Shown here piece by piece: positions 8,500 to 16,908 of a stretch of 41,507 bases of DNA. The translations under genes and the position numbers were made by a program. The notes beneath the pieces are model-generated. The model ran no database searches. It was not told where the DNA came from and was given only the letters and a program-made list of their open reading frames with translations. The DNA comes from Methylacidiphilales bacterium (lineage in GTDB: Bacteria > Verrucomicrobiota > Verrucomicrobiia > Methylacidiphilales > UBA1321), in the NCBI GenBank assembly GCA_021272165.1, contig JAJSLK010000066.1, positions 1-41,507 on the forward strand, in the 5' to 3' direction. Each line of letters starts with the position of its first letter. The first letter of the stretch is position 1.

Positions 8500-11400
8500 A
8501 TGCGCGCCGGTAAAAAACAAAGCCACAACCTAGCATCGGAGTCTGGCGATTATTGTCTGGGAATACTGGAAGCCGGTTGGCTGATCGCTGTATTGGTGAT
8601 CCCGCTTTTGTACAATTCCTATTCCCTTCGCAAGTTCGAGTTCAATAAAGAGGAGTGCCTTCGGATTTTGGCCATGACGAGTCTTGCGGCCTTGATGGTT
8701 TGGTGGTGGAGAAAAATCCAGGCGGGCGGATGGGAAACGACATTCGGTTCGGCCAAAAAATATCTGCCGATTGTTATGACGCTTGCACTGCTGGGGTTTG
8801 CCTATGTGGTAGCGACAGCGATTTCCGTTTATCCCGCCCTCAGCTTTTGGGGATCCGACCAGCATCAGGATGGCCTGGTCACTTTCTTCGGCCAGATCGT
8901 CCTGTTTCTTTCCGTCGTGACGGCCTTGCGAAACACGGAACAAGTGAATCGGCTGATAACATCCATCCTCGTTGCGTCTGTTCCGGTTTCGATTTATGCG
9001 CTCATGCAGCGGTACAACCTCGATCCCGCTGTCACCGGGATGACCGAAGGCCGGACGCCCTCAACTCTGGGCCAACCCATTTATCTCGGTGCTTACCTGG
9101 CCATAGTGCTGCCATTGAATGCGGGCCGCCTCCTTACGCTGGTGCCTCTTAGATCGCGAACGAGCTTCTTTTATTTTGCCCTTTTTCTGCTCGATCTGGC
9201 CGGATTTTTTTGTGCGCAGAGCCGCGGTCCGTTCGTTGCGCTGGCCGCGGCCGCCGGGATTTTTTTCATCGGTGCGTCTGTTCATGGCAGAAAGAAACGG
9301 CTGCTTATTGGTGGGTTGGTCTTTGCACTGCTGGCCTTTGTTTTTCTCTCGCTGCTCAATCTCGGCGGCACGAATTCCTCCAAGGGTCTTCTTTCCAATG
9401 TGGAACAATCCCGCCTGGGCAAGATCATTCCGCTGCACGGAGAATCCGACATTTTCCGTCATGCGATGTGGGAGCAGGCGCCCAAACTCATGCTCTCGTC
9501 GACCCCGCTGCCTTACCCGGATGGAACCACGGACCGGTTCCATTCGTTCCGGCTCCTATTCGGTTATGGGCCGGAAACATTACCCAATGTCCTGCCTCAT
9601 CAATATTCGTGGCCGGGGACGGAACCAGACCTCGATAATCCCTTTCACAATCTGGTCTGGGACACCTGGTCCACGATCGGTCTGGTTGGCCTCTTCGCAT
9701 TCCTGCTTTTTTTCGTGCTCCTCTTTTCTGTTGGATTCAAAAATTTGGGGCTGAAGCCGGGGATTTATTTTTATCTGGCCGTTATGGCGTGCGGAGCGGC
9801 TGGGGCGGTAATTTTGGGATTATGGCTGGGATGGGGCTATGCCGGGCTGGGTGGCGTTGCGGGCTTGATCGCGGGGTTGGCGCTTTATTGGCTGGAGGCT
9901 GGACTGGTGGGAAAGGGAGAGTCGCTGGAGGCTCTCTCGGAAAAGACAGTCCTGCAGATTTCGTTGCTGGCGGCGATGGCAGGCCATTTGATCGAGATGA
10001 GTTTTGCCTATGCGACGCCGGCCACCGCGACCCTGTTTTGGATTTACGCCGCCGTTCTGCTCTTTCTCGGCCACGGATTAAAGACGGAAAGCGCGACCGA
10101 AGGAAAACACGATAAACGTGGTGCGGCAAAGCTTACACCAGGGGCGATTACGCAAAAACGACAGCGTCTCTGGTCGGCATTGGCCGGTGGGCTGATCCTG
10201 GTCACCCTTCTTTCCGATTTCATTTTCATTTATCCGATCAGCGAGCTCTCGATCACCGGTGTTCTGGCCACGACGCTGACCGAAACGCGGTTCCAGGAAC
10301 CGAGCCTGTTGATCTGGTTGCTGTTTCTTCCCACGGCCATCATGGTCAGTTTCGCCTTTGCGGCGGAGCCTTTCCTCAAGACAAAACCAAAAAGGCTGGG
10401 CGCCTCTTTCTGGTTTATCCTCCTGCTTTCAGGAGCGCTGGCTGGCGTCTATGCGCTCCTTCGGGCGGCGATCATTTCCGGCATCGGACCGATCCGGCTG
10501 GAAGCGGGTACCGATTATTCCGCAGTGGGTCAGGGGGACGGTTATCAGGCGCTTTATCTTGTCTTCGTGGTGGCGATTGTGACGGCAGTAGGGCTGGGTG
10601 GTTTTCTTTTGGCGCCGCCTGTGGAGTCGAAGCGGCACAGTCCGGAGGAATTATGGGTGATGGCCGGAGCCCAAGGCATGGCCCTGATTGTCGGGTGGTT
10701 CCTTTGCATCAATCCGGTCCGAGCCAATATGATGGCCAGATGGGCGCTGGAACTGCGCAAATACGAATGTGCGCCACAAAGCGTGGAGGTTCTTCACCAC
10801 GCGGTTTCCCTCGCACCAGGCAGTGCCGAATATCACCGGGAACTTTCCGAGGCGAGCATGTTCATGGCCGGCAAGGAGCTGACGACCGATGCATTTAATC
10901 AGGCCATGGCTAAAGCGGAAACGGAATTGATCGAGGTAAAGAAACTCACTTCCGGCCTTGATCTTGCCAGCTATGAACTGGGCGTTCTTTATCTCGAATG
11001 GGCCGGAACAGCGGCACAACCGGAGCAGCAAAAAGAACTGGCGCAGAAAGCGCGGGGCGCTTTCGCCCAGGCACTCATTTATTTGCCGGGATACGAAGTG
11101 GCATGGACAGACCGCGCCGCGGCCGATCTGCTTTATCTCAACGATCCAGCCGATGGTGAAATGAGCCGGAAAAAAGCCGCTGAGTTGTGGGAGAGACCTG
11201 TACTGACGCCGCTCGACTGGGGCAATTTTTATCGCGACCGGGCCACGGCTGTTTCCGACGTCGCGCTCAAGCGATTTTATGCGGCCCACGCGCTTGATTT
11301 CTACGACACTGGAATCCGCGAGGTCGCCGACAGCCTGTTTGTCGCGCTTTGCCGGATCGGCAAAAGCAGCGTTGACTTGGCGCTGGGAGATCCTGCGTCG

Positions 11401-11607
11401 GCCCTCACTGAGTACCAAGAGGCCATAAAGACAAATCCGAGGGCCGACACATGGGAAACGGAGCTGATCCTGTCGCGCATTTATGCGCAGTTGGGTAATC
11501 AGGACCAGGCGCAGCAGGCCCTTGAAAAAGCGACGACAATGGCGCCGCCGGACGAGAAGAATTATCTGCGCAACATGGCCGCTTCAGTCAAGCAGGATGG
11601 GCCGTAG
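8500..11607 (+). CDS. O-antigen ligase/polymerase-like membrane protein with C-terminal TPR region
   Basis: A 1035-residue protein. The N-terminal two thirds carry about a dozen or more hydrophobic segments. The Wzy/WaaL-like core includes AQSRGPFVALAAAAGIFF (about 239-256) and a large loop containing DLDNPFHNLVWDTWSTIG (about 370-387), which resembles the conserved loop motif of O-antigen ligases and related polymerases. After a last membrane cluster at about 690-745, residues from about 755 to the end form TPR-like helical pairs (SAEYHRELSEASMFMAGKEL, ALTEYQEAIKTNPRADTWE, QAQQALEKATTMAPP). The likely role is joining or polymerising glycan chains at the outer face of the inner membrane, with the TPR domain in the periplasm. 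The exact acceptor is unknown. The gene stands alone, 276 bases after tRNA-Leu. Confidence 0.85.
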   Translation: MRAGKKQSHNLASESGDYCLGILEAGWLIAVLVIPLLYNSYSLRKFEFNKEECLRILAMTSLAALMVWWWRKIQAGGWETTFGSAKKYLPIVMTLALLGFAYVVATAISVYPALSFWGSDQHQDGLVTFFGQIVLFLSVVTALRNTEQVNRLITSILVASVPVSIYALMQRYNLDPAVTGMTEGRTPSTLGQPIYLGAYLAIVLPLNAGRLLTLVPLRSRTSFFYFALFLLDLAGFFCAQSRGPFVALAAAAGIFFIGASVHGRKKRLLIGGLVFALLAFVFLSLLNLGGTNSSKGLLSNVEQSRLGKIIPLHGESDIFRHAMWEQAPKLMLSSTPLPYPDGTTDRFHSFRLLFGYGPETLPNVLPHQYSWPGTEPDLDNPFHNLVWDTWSTIGLVGLFAFLLFFVLLFSVGFKNLGLKPGIYFYLAVMACGAAGAVILGLWLGWGYAGLGGVAGLIAGLALYWLEAGLVGKGESLEALSEKTVLQISLLAAMAGHLIEMSFAYATPATATLFWIYAAVLLFLGHGLKTESATEGKHDKRGAAKLTPGAITQKRQRLWSALAGGLILVTLLSDFIFIYPISELSITGVLATTLTETRFQEPSLLIWLLFLPTAIMVSFAFAAEPFLKTKPKRLGASFWFILLLSGALAGVYALLRAAIISGIGPIRLEAGTDYSAVGQGDGYQALYLVFVVAIVTAVGLGGFLLAPPVESKRHSPEELWVMAGAQGMALIVGWFLCINPVRANMMARWALELRKYECAPQSVEVLHHAVSLAPGSAEYHRELSEASMFMAGKELTTDAFNQAMAKAETELIEVKKLTSGLDLASYELGVLYLEWAGTAAQPEQQKELAQKARGAFAQALIYLPGYEVAWTDRAAADLLYLNDPADGEMSRKKAAELWERPVLTPLDWGNFYRDRATAVSDVALKRFYAAHALDFYDTGIREVADSLFVALCRIGKSSVDLALGDPASALTEYQEAIKTNPRADTWETELILSRIYAQLGNQDQAQQALEKATTMAPPDEKNYLRNMAASVKQDGP

Positions 11608-11611
11608 CAGC

Positions 11612-11785
11612 CTACTGCGACGTTTCCTGCGGGACTGAATTCCAGCCGTGGTAGGAGGTATCGCCCGAGTTGTCGAGAGTCTTGCGCGTGTAGCTGAGAT
11701 CGGAGTCGGTCGTGGCGCAGCCGGTCTGGCCGAGGACGATCCCGCTGACCAAAAGGAGGATCAGAATTTTCCAGGCGTTTTTCAT
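11612..11785 (-). CDS. Small putative lipoprotein
   Basis: A 57-residue peptide starting MKNAWKILILLLVSGIVLG and reaching Cys23 in QTGCATTD. The Lys-rich start, hydrophobic core and Cys fit a lipoprotein signal, although Gln at -3 is not the usual Leu. The mature part would be about 35 polar residues (DNSGDTSYHGWNSVPQETSQ). I chose ATG 11785 because only this start gives a signal peptide; the open frame extends to 11872 but that would overlap the end of the peroxiredoxin gene. It lies 28 bases downstream of that gene on the same strand and could share its transcript. Function unknown. Confidence 0.6.
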   Translation of the reverse strand: MKNAWKILILLLVSGIVLGQTGCATTDSDLSYTRKTLDNSGDTSYHGWNSVPQETSQ

Positions 11786-11813
11786 CGATAACTTTCGTTC
11801 ACTTTCGCCCGAT

Positions 11814-12332
11814 TCATTTGAGACTGTCGAGCGCCTTCTGTACTTCCTCGGCGCTTTCCTTGGTTTGCGCATGGATCGAATTCCAGGCGACCTTGCCGTC
11901 CTTCACGATGAACGATTCGCGCGAAGCGAGCGGAAGAATTCCCATCATTGGCACGCCGAAAGCCGTCGCCACCTTGCCGTCGGTATCAGCCACGAGCGTG
12001 AAGGGAAGCTGGTACTGATCCTGAAAATGTTTCTGGGCGTCGATTGTATCGCGGCTGACGCCGATGATCTGGAGCCCCTGCCCGTGAAGTTTCGTGTAGG
12101 AGTCGCGGAGCGAACAGGCCTCTGCGGTGCAGCCGGGCGTGCCTGCCTTCGGATAGAAATAGACCAGTGTGATTCCCTTCGCGTAGATATCGGCGAACTG
12201 GACCGGCTTGCCCTGTTCATTGGTAGCGGTGATCTGCGGCGCAGGCGATCCGACCGGGAGCGCCTCAGCATGGGCGCAGGAAACGGGGAGGGAAAGGAGA
12301 AGACAAAGTCCGAGGAGAAAAATAGGGCGCAT
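11814..12332 (-). CDS. bcp: Exported Bcp-type peroxiredoxin
   Basis: Thiol peroxidase of the AhpC/TSA superfamily, Bcp/PrxQ branch, reducing hydroperoxides. The 172-residue protein has the motif YPKAGTPGCTAEAC (60-73). Cys68 is the peroxidatic cysteine and Cys73, five residues on, is the resolving cysteine, as in atypical 2-Cys Bcp proteins. Arg138 in LASRESFIV is the usual active-site arginine. Unlike E. coli Bcp it begins with a clear signal peptide (MRPIFLLGLCLLLSLPVSCAHA, cleavage near residue 22), so it should act in the periplasm. The reductant there is not identified in the window. Confidence 0.93.
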   Translation of the reverse strand: MRPIFLLGLCLLLSLPVSCAHAEALPVGSPAPQITATNEQGKPVQFADIYAKGITLVYFYPKAGTPGCTAEACSLRDSYTKLHGQGLQIIGVSRDTIDAQKHFQDQYQLPFTLVADTDGKVATAFGVPMMGILPLASRESFIVKDGKVAWNSIHAQTKESAEEVQKALDSLK

Positions 12333-12379
12333 GAAAGCAGCTTAACTGAAGAAACCGGGATCGCAAAGTGGATGGCCGA

Positions 12380-12727
12380 TCAAGCGAGTCCCCTCTCCTC
12401 CAGATCGCCTTCATCCCAGCCGAGGTGATGCCCAAATTCATGGAGATAGGTCAGGCGAACCTCTTCAGCGAAATCGGCACCTTCATTGAGACAATAGCCT
12501 TCGATCGTTCCCAAATAGAGAACGATAGGGCCATTCGCAGGTGAGACTTCTCCCGGCACAAAATGCCCATAAATGCCCAATAAATCCGGGTCATCTTTGC
12601 ACTCTTTCTCAAAGAGATACGGCACTTTTTGCGCTTCTTCTTTAATTTCAGACGGAAATTGGGCAATCGTTGCCTCAATTGCTTTTTGTGCAATTGCTTT
12701 GAGCTCTTCCCAGTGTCGCGGGTTCAT
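12380..12727 (-). CDS. Metallopeptidase family protein (minimal zincin, DUF1025-like)
   Basis: A 115-residue cytoplasmic protein with the zincin motif HEFGHHLGWDE at 96-106. His96 and His100 are zinc ligands, Glu97 is the catalytic base, and an acidic residue at 105/106 may be the third ligand. The preceding VRLTYLHEFGHHLG and the earlier PDLLGIYGHFVPGE block match the small metallopeptidase family annotated as possibly zinc-dependent and of unknown substrate. Its ATG (12725-12727) overlaps the mnmG stop codon as ATGA, so the two are probably translationally coupled. Peptidase activity is inferred from the motif only. Confidence 0.88.
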   Translation of the reverse strand: MNPRHWEELKAIAQKAIEATIAQFPSEIKEEAQKVPYLFEKECKDDPDLLGIYGHFVPGEVSPANGPIVLYLGTIEGYCLNEGADFAEEVRLTYLHEFGHHLGWDEGDLEERGLA

Positions 12728-14601
12728 TTGCTTCCGAGCCCTGCGGCTGTCTTTCCCCGCTTGGTGTGGACCTGAAGCAGGGCGACGTCGGTCGGATTGA
12801 TGCCCGAGATCCGCGCGGCCTGGCCAAAGGTACGGGGCTGGATTTTCTTGAGCTTGAGCCGCGCCTCGGCCTTGAGACCGGGGACTTCATCGAAATTAAG
12901 CCAGTCGGGAATCGTCCGATCCCCGTCGGCGCGGTTGCGTTCGATATGAGCCTGTTCACGGCGGAGGTAGCCGTCATATTTGATCTCGGTTTCGAGTTGA
13001 AGGGCGACTTCGGGATCAACGGCCGAGAAGGGCGCGGGCAGGGACGACCAGCTGACATCGGGTCGTTTGAGAAGGTGGGCCCAAGGCTGGCCATCCTGCT
13101 TGATTGTCTGGAGAAGACGGCGGGTTTCGTCGATGGCCTGTTCCTTGGCCTGCCATTTGGCGGTCCGGGCGGGCGAGGCAAGGCCGACTTCGGTGCCGAC
13201 GGCGGTGAGACGCAGGTCGGCATTGTCGTGGCGGAGAGAGAGGCGATGCTCAGCCCGCGAGGTGAACATTCGGTAGGGTTCCTCGGTTCCTTTGGTCACA
13301 AGGTCGTCAATGAGGACGCCGATGTAAGCCTGGTCCCGGCGGAGAATAAGCGGCGGACGACCCTGGACCTGCCGGGCGGCATTGATGCCGGCGATGAGCC
13401 CCTGCCCGGCGGCTTCCTCATAACCGGAAGTACCGTTGAGCTGCCCGGCAAAGAAAAGACCGCCGATACGCTTGGTTTCGAGCGATACCTGAAGTTGGGT
13501 CGGCGGGCTGAAATCGTACTCAACGGCATAGCCGGCCCGCATGATCTCGGCCTTTTCCAGGCCAGGAACGGAACGGATGAAAGCAAGCTGGACTTCAAAG
13601 GGGAGGCTGGTGGAGCAGCCGTTGATATAATACTCGTCGGTGTGGCGGCCTTCGGGTTCGAGGAAGAGCTGGTGGCGTTCCTTCTCGGCGAAGCGGACAA
13701 CCTTATCTTCCAGGGAAGGGCAGTAGCGGGGGCCGATGCCTTCGATCCGCCCACAATAAAGAGGCGACTTGTCGAGATTGGAGCGGACGATCTCGTGGGT
13801 CTGGGCGGTGGTGTAGGTGATGGCGCAGGCCAATTGTTCCACGTGGAACAATCCGTCCTTCCATTCATTGAGGGTGAAAATGTCGTCAGGAGCCTTCCGG
13901 AGAGTGTCGACCAGGTAGCTGAAGGGACGAGGGGGCTGGTCGCCTTCCTGAAGTTCGAGCTTGCTGAAATTGATGCTTTTTTTGAGAAGGCGAGGGGGGG
14001 TGCCGGTTTTGAGGCGGCGGAGCTCGAAGCCATGTTTGAGGAGGGAAGCCGACAGGCCGCTGGCGGTGTCGCCCATCCGGCCGCCGGGAGTATTGCGGAG
14101 ACCGACATGCATCAAGCCTTGGAGAAAGGTCCCGGTCGTGACGACGACGGTGCGGGCGTGGTAGGTGACGCCGAGCTGCGTGCTGACGCCAGCGATCCGG
14201 TCGCCTTCCACCAGGAGCTCGGCGATGTGGCCTTGTTTGACGTCGAGCCGTTCCTGCCGTTCGCAGGTGGCCTTCATCCGGAACTGGTAAGCTTTCTTGT
14301 CGCATTGGGCTCGGGGACCGCGGACGCTGGGACCCTTGGAGGCATTGAGCATCCGGAACTGGATGCCCGTGGCATCCGTGTTGAGGCCCATTTCACCCCC
14401 AAGGGCATCGATTTCCCGGACGATCTGGCCCTTGGCCAAGCCCCCAATAGCCGGGTTACATGACATCTGGCCGATGGTGTCAAGGTTCATGGTCAGGAGA
14501 AGAGTCTCGCAGCCCATGCGTGATGCCGCTAAAGCGGCCTCAAGTCCGGCGTGCCCCGCGCCGATAACAAGGACGTCATAAATTTTGGGGTATTCAAACA
14601 T
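12724..14601 (-). CDS. mnmG: tRNA uridine-5-carboxymethylaminomethyl modification enzyme MnmG (GidA)
   Basis: The FAD-dependent subunit that, with MnmE, modifies the wobble uridine of certain tRNAs. From ATG 14601 the protein has 625 residues, the normal length. It shows the dinucleotide motif VIGAGHAGLEAA (12-23), CNPAIGGLAKGQIVREIDALGG (read across about 47-68), RGPRAQCDK, TGTFLQGLMHVG, GGRMGD, and the C-terminal RTFGQAARISGINPTDVALLQVH helical domain. The frame stays open upstream to 14766, but those 55 extra residues do not resemble the family. MnmE is not in the window. A small metallopeptidase gene follows with an ATGA overlap. Confidence 0.98.
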   Translation of the reverse strand: MFEYPKIYDVLVIGAGHAGLEAALAASRMGCETLLLTMNLDTIGQMSCNPAIGGLAKGQIVREIDALGGEMGLNTDATGIQFRMLNASKGPSVRGPRAQCDKKAYQFRMKATCERQERLDVKQGHIAELLVEGDRIAGVSTQLGVTYHARTVVVTTGTFLQGLMHVGLRNTPGGRMGDTASGLSASLLKHGFELRRLKTGTPPRLLKKSINFSKLELQEGDQPPRPFSYLVDTLRKAPDDIFTLNEWKDGLFHVEQLACAITYTTAQTHEIVRSNLDKSPLYCGRIEGIGPRYCPSLEDKVVRFAEKERHQLFLEPEGRHTDEYYINGCSTSLPFEVQLAFIRSVPGLEKAEIMRAGYAVEYDFSPPTQLQVSLETKRIGGLFFAGQLNGTSGYEEAAGQGLIAGINAARQVQGRPPLILRRDQAYIGVLIDDLVTKGTEEPYRMFTSRAEHRLSLRHDNADLRLTAVGTEVGLASPARTAKWQAKEQAIDETRRLLQTIKQDGQPWAHLLKRPDVSWSSLPAPFSAVDPEVALQLETEIKYDGYLRREQAHIERNRADGDRTIPDWLNFDEVPGLKAEARLKLKKIQPRTFGQAARISGINPTDVALLQVHTKRGKTAAGLGSK

Positions 14602-15168
14602 GCGCACCAAGAGACTATCCCATGGCCGAAGGGCCGACAAGCTGGGAGCGATTTTTGGCTTGGCAAATCCCGAGGATCTGATACTCTGTGCACTAGATCC
14701 TTTCTCCCTTCGCACGCTTCTGGCTCGGAGCTTTCCTGCGATTCGTCCCACTTCTCCCTCCCTCATGAACCTTCGTTTTTATTCCCTTTATGCCAGTGGA
14801 GCTTTTGTGGCTGGGCTTGACGGAGAGATTAATTACATATAATTTCTATCGACAATATGAACAAAGGTCAGTTTTTCTCCCATCGTCCGCCTACGGTCGG
14901 GGTGCATCTTTTGAGCGATCCGGTGCCTGAATTTATCGCGAACCGGATTTTTCCTGAGAGTGAGCAAGCGCGGCGGGAAAACGCAGTTCTTCCCAAATCG
15001 GCCAACCGGTCCAAGGGAAAGAAGTCGGGATTGCAGGGCTAATTTTTTCAGCTTTGCTTCGCGCGGAAAATTGCCGCGCGCAAGGTCGCCCATTCGGTGC
15101 GACCTCTGTGAAGGTGATTGGACAAATGAGGTCTGTCCACGCAACTTAAAACGAGGGCTTAGTTGGAC
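14602..15168. other. 567-base divergent gap with a near-consensus promoter
   Basis: This gap separates mnmG (-) from the DUF4230 gene (+). On the plus strand TTGACG (14817-14822) and an exact TATAAT (14838-14843) are 15 bases apart, a little short of the optimal 17. A transcript would start near 14850, giving a leader of over 300 bases before the DUF4230 ATG. Within it, GATCCGGT at 14917-14924 pairs with ACCGGAT at 14942-14948, followed by TTTTT, a weak attenuator-like hairpin. A 61-codon frame at 14857 begins ATGAACAAAGG but encodes no recognisable protein. The mnmG promoter must also lie here; I cannot place it. Confidence 0.4.
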
Positions 15169-15837
15169 ATGAAGCATTATCTCGGCATTTGTCTGGTCCT
15201 GGTCACGCTGGCGGTGATTGGATTTTTCGCGCTGCATCGATGCACCCTCGCGGTGGATCATACCGTGATGGAAGTACGCGATGCCTTTGCGGAGGTGCTA
15301 AAGGTGCAGCCGCAAATCAAGATCGATCAGCGTGTGATCCTGGCGCAGACGGCACCGATCGCGGAACTGGCAGTCGTGACGAAAGAAGAGCAGGTGACCC
15401 TCGGTTTCTCGGAGCATCTCGAAGTGCTCTCGATGCAGGTGCCGTTGACGGAGAAAAAACTAACGGCGGAGGCGACGTTTCGGTTAAAGGCGGGGTTTGA
15501 TTTAAGCGAGCCATTTTCGGTATCAATCGACCCAGCCACACATGATATCCGGGCCACGATGCCGCATGCGAAAATTCTGTCGGTGGAACAGGAGGGCGAG
15601 CTGGTTTATCACGGCGACGATGCTATGCTGAACCGGGTCACCGATCAGGACCGCGCGGAAATCCTGAACGATCTACAAAACGCGGCCCGCGACACCGCAG
15701 AAAAATCTTCGCTGAAAAGTGAGGCCGAACAGCAGGTAACAGAGCGGTTGAAAGAACTTATCAATCACAATGGACAGTCGATTCAATTAGAATGGCATGA
15801 TTTGGCGGCGAAAATGGAATATCCACCTCGTAAATAG
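15169..15837 (+). CDS. DUF4230 domain membrane-anchored protein
   Basis: A 222-residue protein with one N-terminal membrane helix (about 3-21, HYLGICLVLVTLAVIGFFAL). A soluble domain follows that begins with VMEVRDAFAEVLKVQPQIKI and contains AELAVVTKEEQVTLGFSEHL. That pattern (helix, amphipathic Val/Phe strand, AELAV) fits DUF4230, a family of unknown function with a single-span anchor and probably periplasmic beta-rich domain. The C-terminal half is helical and polar (DQDRAEILNDLQNAARDTAE). The open frame begins at a TTG six bases earlier, but ATG 15169 is the better start. It is alone on its strand. Confidence 0.75.
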   Translation: MKHYLGICLVLVTLAVIGFFALHRCTLAVDHTVMEVRDAFAEVLKVQPQIKIDQRVILAQTAPIAELAVVTKEEQVTLGFSEHLEVLSMQVPLTEKKLTAEATFRLKAGFDLSEPFSVSIDPATHDIRATMPHAKILSVEQEGELVYHGDDAMLNRVTDQDRAEILNDLQNAARDTAEKSSLKSEAEQQVTERLKELINHNGQSIQLEWHDLAAKMEYPPRK

Positions 15838-16065
15838 CGGCAGATGGAGGCCGAGCATAGGCAAAAACTGCCGGAAACAAATTTTTCGCGAATGAATTTC
15901 CCTTCGGAAAAAAGTGTTCAACAGCAAAAACATGTCATTGATTCGTACAACTACACGATTTTTTGCCGTTTTTTGCAATCTTAAGAGTTCATGATCTTTA
16001 TTACGTGATGATGTGGTATGACCCTTGCATAACAATTTTCCATAAACAAAAATCAGGAGCACCGC

Positions 16066-16896
16066 ATGTCGAAACCGTCCCCTCTACGTTATCCTTCTCT
16101 CGAATTTGGCAGCGGAGAAGCTACCGCATTCCGTCCGTCGCTCTATGATAACAAGGAGGACTTTATCCAGAGGATCGCTCCGATGGGCATGGCGGCGATT
16201 TATTTTGGAGGATTCACGCTGAGGACACAGGACGCGCCGCTTTCGCGACAGGCGCTTTATAAGCTCTCGTTTCTCTACCGTCATTTCCTGCAACCGAGCG
16301 GAGTAAAGATCGCGGTGCAGCGAAATATGGCGATTCTTTCCGGCGAGGTGGCCAACCCCACTCTGGTGACCGCGGCTGACATTCTGGCCCGGCAGATCGA
16401 GGGGATCCGGCAGGTAAAGAATGAGACGGTGTGTCCGAACGCGGATGCCTCCGCGACCTGCTCGGCGATTCAATTTCTGTTTGCCACCGATCAGACGCTG
16501 CGCTCGACGGTGCGGGTCGACGCGGGCGAAGGGAAGTTCGCCCTCAAGGGTGAACTGGGCTCGGAGGCGCAAAAGCACTGGGCGGAACAACTCGCCGAAG
16601 CGGTTTCAGGAGGCAAGGTCCAATCGCAGATCACGGTGGGAGTTTCGACTCCGCACGCGGCCGAAATGGCGCGGCCTCCGCAAATCGATGACGAATCGCT
16701 GCAGACGCTGGTGTTGCTTCGGCTGAAGCTGGTGCGCGAGACCGAGGATGTTTCGTTGAAGGTGAAGGCCAATCGCGGAATGGTTTCGTTGCACGGAAAG
16801 GTCCGCAGCGAGGCCTTGCGGCAATGGGTGGAAAACCTGAGCCGTTCGACGCTGGGCCTGCGCGAATTGCGCAGCGCGCTTTCGATTGCCGATTAA
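16066..16896 (+). CDS. Protein with three BON-type domains, no signal peptide
   Basis: A 276-residue protein with three repeats shaped like BON domains (a short strand, xxGxVxL, then a helix). They cover about 84-125 (VKIAVQRNMAILSGEVANPT), 145-190 (STVRVDAGEGKFALKGELGS) and 233-272 (VSLKVKANRGMVSLHGKVRS). BON domains usually bind phospholipids in the periplasm or outer membrane. Here the first 80 residues contain no signal peptide or lipobox, so the protein looks cytoplasmic or exported by another route. The start is supported by AGGAG at 16055-16059, six bases before ATG 16066. The 228 bases upstream hold no gene; they contain AT-rich sequence with promoter-like elements that I cannot place exactly. 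Confidence 0.75.
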   Translation: MSKPSPLRYPSLEFGSGEATAFRPSLYDNKEDFIQRIAPMGMAAIYFGGFTLRTQDAPLSRQALYKLSFLYRHFLQPSGVKIAVQRNMAILSGEVANPTLVTAADILARQIEGIRQVKNETVCPNADASATCSAIQFLFATDQTLRSTVRVDAGEGKFALKGELGSEAQKHWAEQLAEAVSGGKVQSQITVGVSTPHAAEMARPPQIDDESLQTLVLLRLKLVRETEDVSLKVKANRGMVSLHGKVRSEALRQWVENLSRSTLGLRELRSALSIAD

Positions 16897-16908
16897 CCGC
16901 ACCGCACT

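Noticed and set aside
8247-8528. Minus-strand frame of up to 93 codons between tRNA-Leu and the ligase-like gene
   Set aside because: Its start would overlap the start of the plus-strand gene, it has no ribosome site and it resembles no family. The gap more likely holds the promoter of the plus-strand gene.
12766-14463. 565-codon open frame antisense to mnmG
   Set aside because: The mnmG frame is certain. The antisense product is Gly/Asp/Glu-rich and without family features, as expected from reading high-GC codons backwards.
14602-14766. 55-residue N-terminal extension of MnmG
   Set aside because: The frame is open, but MnmG proteins begin at the MFEYPKIYDVLVIGAG segment and the extra residues do not match the family.
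14833-15261. 142-codon minus-strand frame in the mnmG upstream gap
   Set aside because: It runs over the start of the DUF4230 gene and has no recognisable features.
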